Source: Streptomyces sp. NBC_01288 (lineage in GTDB: Bacteria; Actinomycetota; Actinomycetes; Streptomycetales; Streptomycetaceae). From it: a stretch of DNA of 64,000 nt. Below, piece by piece: positions 59,500 through 64,000 of the stretch (positions are counted from its first letter, which is position 1; each line of letters starts with the position of its first letter). Under the pieces are notes generated by a model that saw nothing but the letters and a program-made list of their open reading frames with translations, ran no database searches and was not told the origin of the DNA. The position numbers and the translations under genes are program-made. The DNA is taken from positions 6,447,001-6,511,000 of the forward strand of contig NZ_CP108427.1 of the NCBI RefSeq assembly GCF_035982055.1, read 5' to 3'.

Positions 59500-61085
59500 A
59501 GGACGTCCTCCTCGGTCACCGGGTCGGCGGCCTCCCGCACGGCGCTCTCCTCGCCCGGCGGACCCCCGTGCGTCCACGGTGTCTCCTCCTGGTCGGGCAA
59601 CTTCGCGCCGCCCCGCTGCTCGTGCTCGAACAGCGTGAAGCAGATCCGGTCGCCCTTCTCCGGCAGCGAACCGGTCTCCGGCTCCTTGCCGCGCCCCATC
59701 TTGTCGACGACCCGGAGGACGACGAGGGCGCCCTCCTCCTCGTGGCCCACGAACTCCGCCGACTGCGGCTTTCCGCCGAGCGACCGGAACACCTTCACCC
59801 GCTCCCCGAGATGCGGCCGGTCGTCCGTGCGCACGGTCACCAGCGGGCGCGGGCGGGGGCTCTTGCCCTCGCTGTACGCCATGACGACATCGATGACCTC
59901 GCCCGCGAACGCCTCCCCGGCGAGCCGCCGTCCGGCCATCACCAGCGGGTCGTCCAGGGCCTCCTGGGCGTCCAGCCGGGCCTGCTCGCGCTCGCGCGTG
60001 GCGAGCTTGTTGGCCGCGGTGACCGCGTCGTCGCGGCGCGGCTGCGGGGGCTCACCGGCGACGATCCGGTCCCGGTGGCCGGTGAACGACCAGCGGTCCC
60101 GGGTCCACCGGTCGACGGCGTGCGCGCCCTCCGGCAGTGCCCGCAGCAGGTCGAGCCCGTGCCACACCGCGTCCCAGGTGGGGCGGGTGATGCTCTCGAC
60201 GAGGGACCTGATCTCCCGCTCGGCGGCGGTGAGTTCACCGAGCCGGTCGTCGGCCTCCAGTCCGTCCTCGGCGGCGGCGAGGGCGGTGCGGGCGCGGTCG
60301 TAGCGCTCGATGGCGGGGGCGAGCAGCTTGTTGTCGAACGCCGGGTCGGTGGCCGGGCCGGCCGGCGGGCACGCCAACTGGCCCCGCGCGTCCCGCCGTA
60401 GCTCCGCGTCGAGCGCGGCCTCGGCCCCGGAGACACCGTCCGGCGGGTCGATCCAGGCGAGCAGCGCGGCCAAGTGCTGGTCCTCCAGGCTGGATTGGCC
60501 GGTGGCCCAGTGCCGGCCGAGGACCTCGGTGAGCGCGAGGAGCAGTGAGGAACCGGGCACGCGGGCCCGCTCCCCGTAGTGGGTCAGCCACCGGCCGAGC
60601 AACGGCACGCGCGGGGGCGCGGGATGTGGCGTCTCCGGGTCCTGCTCGGCCGTACGCCGGAAGCGCATCGAACGGCCCAACAGCCGTACCAACTCGATGC
60701 CCGCGCGGCTCGGCACGATCAACTGCGGGGCGTCCGCGCACAGTTCGACCTCGACCTTGACCCGCTTCCCGGTCTCCGGGTCGGTCTCGTTCCGCTCGGC
60801 GGCCTCCACGTCGTCCGCGAACGTGTCGATGTACGGCAGGACCACGTCCGCCAGTTCGGCGAGAAACGTGAACCTGAGGTCGCGGTCCCGCGGCTGCGGT
60901 ACGACGAACAGGCGCGGCGCGTCCCGGTCCGTACCGACGAGCGCGCCGAGCGGGGCCCCGGCCTCACCGGCGGTGGTGAGCGGCACGAGAACGAGGGGGC
61001 GCGCGGAGAGGTGCCGGTGCAGGACGGTGGCGGCGGGCTGGGCACGGCCGGTCTGAACTGCCTCCAGCCGGGCGAGAGTTGACAT
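59496..61085 (-). CDS. Unknown 529-aa protein of the nuclease-helicase operon
   Basis: No recognised domain. Parts: a beta-rich N-terminal region (LHRHLSARPLVLVPLTTAGEAGAPLGALVGTDRDAPRLFVVPQPRDRDLRF), a helical middle with RDRWSFTGHRDRIVAGEPPQPRRDDAVTAANKLATREREQARLDAQEALDDPLVMAGRRLAGEAF, and a small beta-barrel-like end (GERVKVFRSLGGKPQSAEFVGHEEEGALVVLRVVDKMGRG ... GDRICFTLFEHEQRGG). ATG 61085 overlaps the stop of the upstream repeat ORF (TGATG); GTG 61094 with AAGGGGA before it is the alternative. Probably a structural or targeting subunit between nuclease and helicase. Confidence 0.8.
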   Translation of the reverse strand: MSTLARLEAVQTGRAQPAATVLHRHLSARPLVLVPLTTAGEAGAPLGALVGTDRDAPRLFVVPQPRDRDLRFTFLAELADVVLPYIDTFADDVEAAERNETDPETGKRVKVEVELCADAPQLIVPSRAGIELVRLLGRSMRFRRTAEQDPETPHPAPPRVPLLGRWLTHYGERARVPGSSLLLALTEVLGRHWATGQSSLEDQHLAALLAWIDPPDGVSGAEAALDAELRRDARGQLACPPAGPATDPAFDNKLLAPAIERYDRARTALAAAEDGLEADDRLGELTAAEREIRSLVESITRPTWDAVWHGLDLLRALPEGAHAVDRWTRDRWSFTGHRDRIVAGEPPQPRRDDAVTAANKLATREREQARLDAQEALDDPLVMAGRRLAGEAFAGEVIDVVMAYSEGKSPRPRPLVTVRTDDRPHLGERVKVFRSLGGKPQSAEFVGHEEEGALVVLRVVDKMGRGKEPETGSLPEKGDRICFTLFEHEQRGGAKLPDQEETPWTHGGPPGEESAVREAADPVTEEDVL

Positions 61086-61501
61086 CAGCGACACGGGGTC
61101 CCCTTGGGGTGGGTGACCGGGAGCGGGGTGCGGTGGTGCGGGGTGTGTGAGTGGTGCGGGGCGCTGGATGTCGGGCGGCGGTGTGGTGCCGGGGCGACGG
61201 GGGCGTCCAGGGTCGCGGTCACCTCGTGTCGCGTGATGGCGGTGACGCCGGCCCACGGGAGCGCGGCCGTCGCGGGTCGCGCCGGGTCGGCGACGGTGGC
61301 GTCCAGGTTCGCGGTCATCGGGTGTCGTGTCGCGGCGGCGCACGGGCCCGCGGCCATCATGCGTTGCGCCGCGGAGGCGAGAGCGCCGCGCGGGACTGTG
61401 GTCGTCGCGGGTCGTGCCGAGGCGACGGCGACGGCGCACAGACTTGCCGTCATCGCGTGTTGCGCCGGGTCGGCGACAGTGCCGGAAAGGATCACAGTCA
61501 C
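61085..61501 (-). CDS. Repeat-containing 138-aa ORF coupled to nuclease gene
   Basis: GTG 61501 overlaps the nuclease stop (GTGA), and the stop overlaps the start of the following gene (TGATG), so the frame is exactly fitted into the operon. The product is Ala/Thr/Pro-rich with about seven degenerate 16-residue units such as TRHPMTANLDATVADP and ARPATAALPWAGVTAIT, coded by ~48-bp DNA repeats, then a His/Pro-rich tail. It may be a real linker or variable protein, or a repeat expansion that happens to be open. Confidence 0.45.
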   Translation of the reverse strand: MTVILSGTVADPAQHAMTASLCAVAVASARPATTTVPRGALASAAQRMMAAGPCAAATRHPMTANLDATVADPARPATAALPWAGVTAITRHEVTATLDAPVAPAPHRRPTSSAPHHSHTPHHRTPLPVTHPKGTPCR

Positions 61502-62766
61502 CGCACCCCACCGCCCGTCGCACTCCCCAGCGCCTCCATCGGCAACTCGGCCGCGCTGCCCGGCGCCTGCCCGCGCAGCGCAGCCGCTTCCCTCAGCGCC
61601 GCCGCGTTCTCCAGGGCCTCGGCCCGTAGCTCGGCCGCTCTCCGCAGCGCCGCCACCGCCGGGTCGTCCGGGTCGCCGGACTCGCCGTGGGCCGCCGCCA
61701 GGACCTCCTCGACCGTGGTCAGGTCGCCGAGTTCGGCGCGGAGGGAGCGGCCGAGGGTGGTGACCGCGCCGGAGGTGCGGGAGTGGTCGCGGCAGTGGAA
61801 GGCCAACTCGCAGGCGGCCAGGCACTCGGGGGCGTAGGCCGCGGGGACCGACTCGATGGCGGCGGTCAGTTCGGCGGCGGGGCGGTCGGGGGCGAAGCAG
61901 GTGCCCTCCGGGAGGGTGTCGGCGATGTCCTCGATGCGGGTGAGGCGGGCCAACTGGCGGCCGGTGACCGCGCGTTGCTTGCGGACGTCGACGGCGGACG
62001 CGGTGGGCAGGTTCGAGAAGTCCTTCGGGCAGACCAGGAGGATGCGGTGCCGGACCCGGGGAGCGGGATCCAGCTTGGCGGCGACCGCTTCCAGGGCCAG
62101 CACGTACACCGCCGACTGGCGGGCCGCCGCGCCCACCTTCGCCGGGTCCGCCGAACCGTCCAACATCGGGAAGGACTTGATCTCCACGACCGTCCAACTG
62201 CCGTCCGGGTGCACGACGACCGCGTCCGGCTCCAGGAACGCGGGCGAACCCGCCACGTCGAGGGCGAGCATCGGGTGGTCGAGCAGGGTCCAGGCGGCGG
62301 CCTCGGTGGCCTCGCGCAGCGCGAGTGCCGTACGGGCCGCGCGCCCTTCGGGGCCGATCGCCTCCAGCTCGGGCACCCGCGCGCGGGTCGGCGGTTCGGC
62401 GCCCGGGTCAAGCTTCTCGTGCACCAGCCGCAGCAGCTCCGCGCCGCCGTCCGCCTTGACCCGGGCCTCGAACGCGTTGCCCCGCATGAAGGCGAACTGG
62501 GACTGCCCGAAGGACGACGGCGAGCCGAGCGCGTCGGCCAGCACCGCCTTGTTCACCCCCGCGCCGTCCAGGATCGCCCGCCGCTTGCAGCCCGGGTTCG
62601 CGGCCAGCGCCGCGAGGGCGCGCGCGTCCAGCGCCTTGGCCGGGACGTCCGGGCCCCGCAGCTCAGCGAGCCGGTGCCGGAGCGCCGTCCCCCGCGTCCG
62701 TGGGGGAGGCACCCGGCTCGGCTCCGGTACCGAGCTGTGACTCGCGCTGCCGTGGAATTCGCTCAC
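61498..62766 (-). CDS. RecB/Cas4-like PD-(D/E)XK nuclease with predicted Fe-S cluster
   Basis: A 422-aa nuclease. Active-site elements: Asp181 in LEPDAVVV, Glu195-x-Lys197 in TVVEIKSF and the QxxxY motif RQSAVYVLAL (Gln217, Tyr221). Cysteines that can hold a 4Fe-4S cluster are Cys60 in NPGCKRRAIL and the C-terminal set Cys315, Cys319, Cys325 (ECLAACELAFHC; C-x3-C-x5-C), the arrangement of AddB, Cas4 and Dna2 nucleases with one extra residue. The C-terminal ~80 residues are helical. GTG 62766 is used, overlapping the PAP2 gene by 104 bp; a later GTG at 62712 is possible. First gene of the coupled operon. Confidence 0.85.
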   Translation of the reverse strand: MSEFHGSASHSSVPEPSRVPPPRTRGTALRHRLAELRGPDVPAKALDARALAALAANPGCKRRAILDGAGVNKAVLADALGSPSSFGQSQFAFMRGNAFEARVKADGGAELLRLVHEKLDPGAEPPTRARVPELEAIGPEGRAARTALALREATEAAAWTLLDHPMLALDVAGSPAFLEPDAVVVHPDGSWTVVEIKSFPMLDGSADPAKVGAAARQSAVYVLALEAVAAKLDPAPRVRHRILLVCPKDFSNLPTASAVDVRKQRAVTGRQLARLTRIEDIADTLPEGTCFAPDRPAAELTAAIESVPAAYAPECLAACELAFHCRDHSRTSGAVTTLGRSLRAELGDLTTVEEVLAAAHGESGDPDDPAVAALRRAAELRAEALENAAALREAAALRGQAPGSAAELPMEALGSATGGGVR

Positions 62767-63664
62767 CCGGCGAAGTCTGGCATCCGCCACTGACAATTGA
62801 GGTTTCTGAGCCACGAGAGGCGTCACGAGAGGCGTCAGGGGAAGCGTCCCGAGCGGTGTCACGCGAGCGGGCCGCGACGAGCGATCCGCGCCCCTCGAAC
62901 CGTGCCCTGAGCCGGTCCGCCGCCTTCATCACCTGCGGCGCCAGCACGAACCCGAGCCCCATCACGACCACGCCCGCGACCGCGTCGAGGAGGTAGTGGT
63001 TCGCGGTGCCCATGACCACGATCGCCGTCAGCAGCGGATAGGCGACCCCGATGACCTTGGTCAGCCGGGTCCCGCCGTGGCGCCAGAGCATCACACCGCA
63101 CCACAGCGCCCAGCCGCAGTGCAGGCTCGGCATCGCCGCGTACTGGTTCGTCATGCCGCCCAGGCCGCGCGGCGCGCTCGCGTCGCCGCCCCACCAGCCG
63201 TACGAGCTGTACTTGGCCATCGTGTCGACGAAGCCGTAGTCCGGGGAGAGCAGCCGGGGCGGGCAGGTCGGGAGCAGGGTGAAGCCGATCAGGCCGATGA
63301 ACGTGGACGTCATCAGCCAGGTGCGGGCCGCGCGGTAGACGTGAGAGCGCGACCTGAACAGCCAGATCAGGATCGCGGGCGTGATCAGGTAGTGCAGCGA
63401 CGCGTACCAGAAGTCCGCCGGGATGCCGATCCAGGACTCGCGCGTGAAGAGGCGGTTGAGCGGGTGCTCGGCGTTGATGTGCAGGACCTTCTCGATCCGC
63501 AGGATCGCCAGTCCGTGGTCCACGGCGCTCGCCGTGTCGCCCCGGGCCAGCAGTCGGCCCGCCGAGTACGAGGCGTACACCATGAGGATCAGCGGCAGCT
63601 CGGTCCACCAGCGCAGCCGGCTTCGCCGGTCCGCCTCGATGCCTGGTGTCTCGGTCTGCGGCAT
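62663..63664 (-). CDS. PAP2-superfamily phosphatase (inositolphosphotransferase-like)
   Basis: A 333-aa integral membrane phosphatase: six TM segments, C2 motif AAMPSLHCGWALWCG and C3 motif GTANHYLLDAVAG, typical of PAP2_3 (aureobasidin-resistance-like) enzymes that act on lipid phosphates. The C-terminal ~75 residues are low-complexity (RDTARDASPDASRDASRGSE) and coded by a degenerate repeat; the tail overlaps the nuclease start. ATG 63664. Confidence 0.88.
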   Translation of the reverse strand: MPQTETPGIEADRRSRLRWWTELPLILMVYASYSAGRLLARGDTASAVDHGLAILRIEKVLHINAEHPLNRLFTRESWIGIPADFWYASLHYLITPAILIWLFRSRSHVYRAARTWLMTSTFIGLIGFTLLPTCPPRLLSPDYGFVDTMAKYSSYGWWGGDASAPRGLGGMTNQYAAMPSLHCGWALWCGVMLWRHGGTRLTKVIGVAYPLLTAIVVMGTANHYLLDAVAGVVVMGLGFVLAPQVMKAADRLRARFEGRGSLVAARSRDTARDASPDASRDASRGSETSIVSGGCQTSPGERIPRQRESQLGTGAEPGASPTDAGDGAPAPAR

Positions 63665-63717
63665 CCGATCGCCCTCCCCCTTCTGTTCTGTGCGCTGCCC
63701 CGTGGTCCGGCTTCCCG

Positions 63718-63831
63718 ATGGCCCGGTCGGAACACTTTACGGCGTATGTGAGCGCCCTGTTTCGGGAGCCCCCGGACCTCAAAGACGCAGAGATCGCCCC
63801 CCGGGTTGCCCTTCTCAAGGGTGCGCGATGA
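63718..63831 (+). CDS. Possible 37-aa small protein
   Basis: MARSEHFTAYVSALF then REPPDLKDAEIAPRVALLKGAR. Third codon positions are GC-biased only partly and there is no good ribosome site. It lies just upstream of the histidine phosphatase gene and could instead be its leader. Listed for completeness. Confidence 0.3.
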   Translation: MARSEHFTAYVSALFREPPDLKDAEIAPRVALLKGAR

Positions 63832-63839
63832 TGGAGTGA

Positions 63840-64000
<161 letters not shown>

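Noticed and set aside
61104..61763. Plus-strand open frames opposite the repeat ORF
   Set aside because: No ribosome site and not supported by codon bias; shadows of the minus-strand repeats and nuclease.

Overview
The window is about 72% GC with strongly GC-biased third codon positions, GTG starts, many 4-bp ATGA/GTGA stop/start overlaps and leaderless-looking promoters. It carries the CslA-GlxA-GH6 tip-glucan locus, class E and class F sortases, an ANTAR regulator and a CdgA-type cyclic-di-GMP enzyme. All of this points to a Streptomyces chromosome. From memory, the order from about 28 kb to the end matches the S. coelicolor cslA-to-cdgA region, so I read it as core or near-core chromosome; the first 3.3 kb looks accessory.

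Layout. 1-3.3 kb: a restriction-modification-type cluster with two C5-cytosine methyltransferases (one lacking the catalytic Cys) and a Vsr-like endonuclease. 3.4-8.7 kb: SEC-C protein, a low-complexity repeat tract, an MFS exporter, a secreted GH30 glycosidase and a class E sortase. 8.8-19.4 kb: ECF sigma factor with its CU044_5270-type partner; MFS pump with divergent HxlR regulator; DUF6412 protein plus YidC/Oxa1; FAH-family hydrolase; F420/LLM oxidoreductase; HbpS-like protein plus Gfo/Idh/MocA oxidoreductase divergent from a repeat-expanded ROK regulator. 19.5-27.2 kb: LAXTG wall protein, then a GntR-led 2-aminoethylphosphonate-type uptake and catabolism operon. 27.2-31.6 kb: HAD-IIA phosphatase, secreted protein plus class F sortase, ANTAR regulator, GH6 lipoprotein. 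31.7-40.4 kb: glxA, cslA, FadR-type regulator, tRNA-Lys, NlpC/P60 protein, SPFH-like protein and the AA10 LPMO. 40.5-51.5 kb: DUF3592 protein, acyl-CoA ligase, tRNA-Lys, IclR regulator, an ehuABCD-type ABC importer, and an amidase/2-hydroxyacid dehydrogenase/DUF3830/double maleate-isomerase-like gene set. 51.7-57.8 kb: LLM oxidoreductase, cdgA, M6-type metalloprotease, third tRNA-Lys, two small conserved proteins. 58-64 kb: a translationally coupled operon for a RecB/Cas4-like Fe-S nuclease, a repeat protein, a 529-aa unknown protein and a compact Upf1/Dna2-like SF1 helicase; then a PAP2 phosphatase and the start of a histidine phosphatase.

How genes work together. GH6, GlxA, CslA and the LPMO form the known apical glucan pathway; a DasR-type operator precedes the LPMO. 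The phosphonate operon joins regulator, FAD oxidoreductase, phosphonatase-like hydrolase and a four-part ABC importer. The ehu importer sits beside enzymes that could open or deamidate an N-containing substrate; that substrate is not evident.

Most noteworthy: (1) the nuclease/unknown/helicase operon, which looks like a split Dna2-type machine; (2) a Cys-less C5-methyltransferase paired with an active one carrying a coiled-coil insertion, next to Vsr; (3) a bipartite AAGTGTNACACTT operator with exactly 20-bp centre spacing at two distant loci; (4) repeat expansions inside coding sequences, especially an 18-bp hexapeptide array inside a ROK regulator; (5) an intergenic repeat element that now encodes the N-terminus of an ABC permease; (6) a CDS that terminates inside a tRNA gene.
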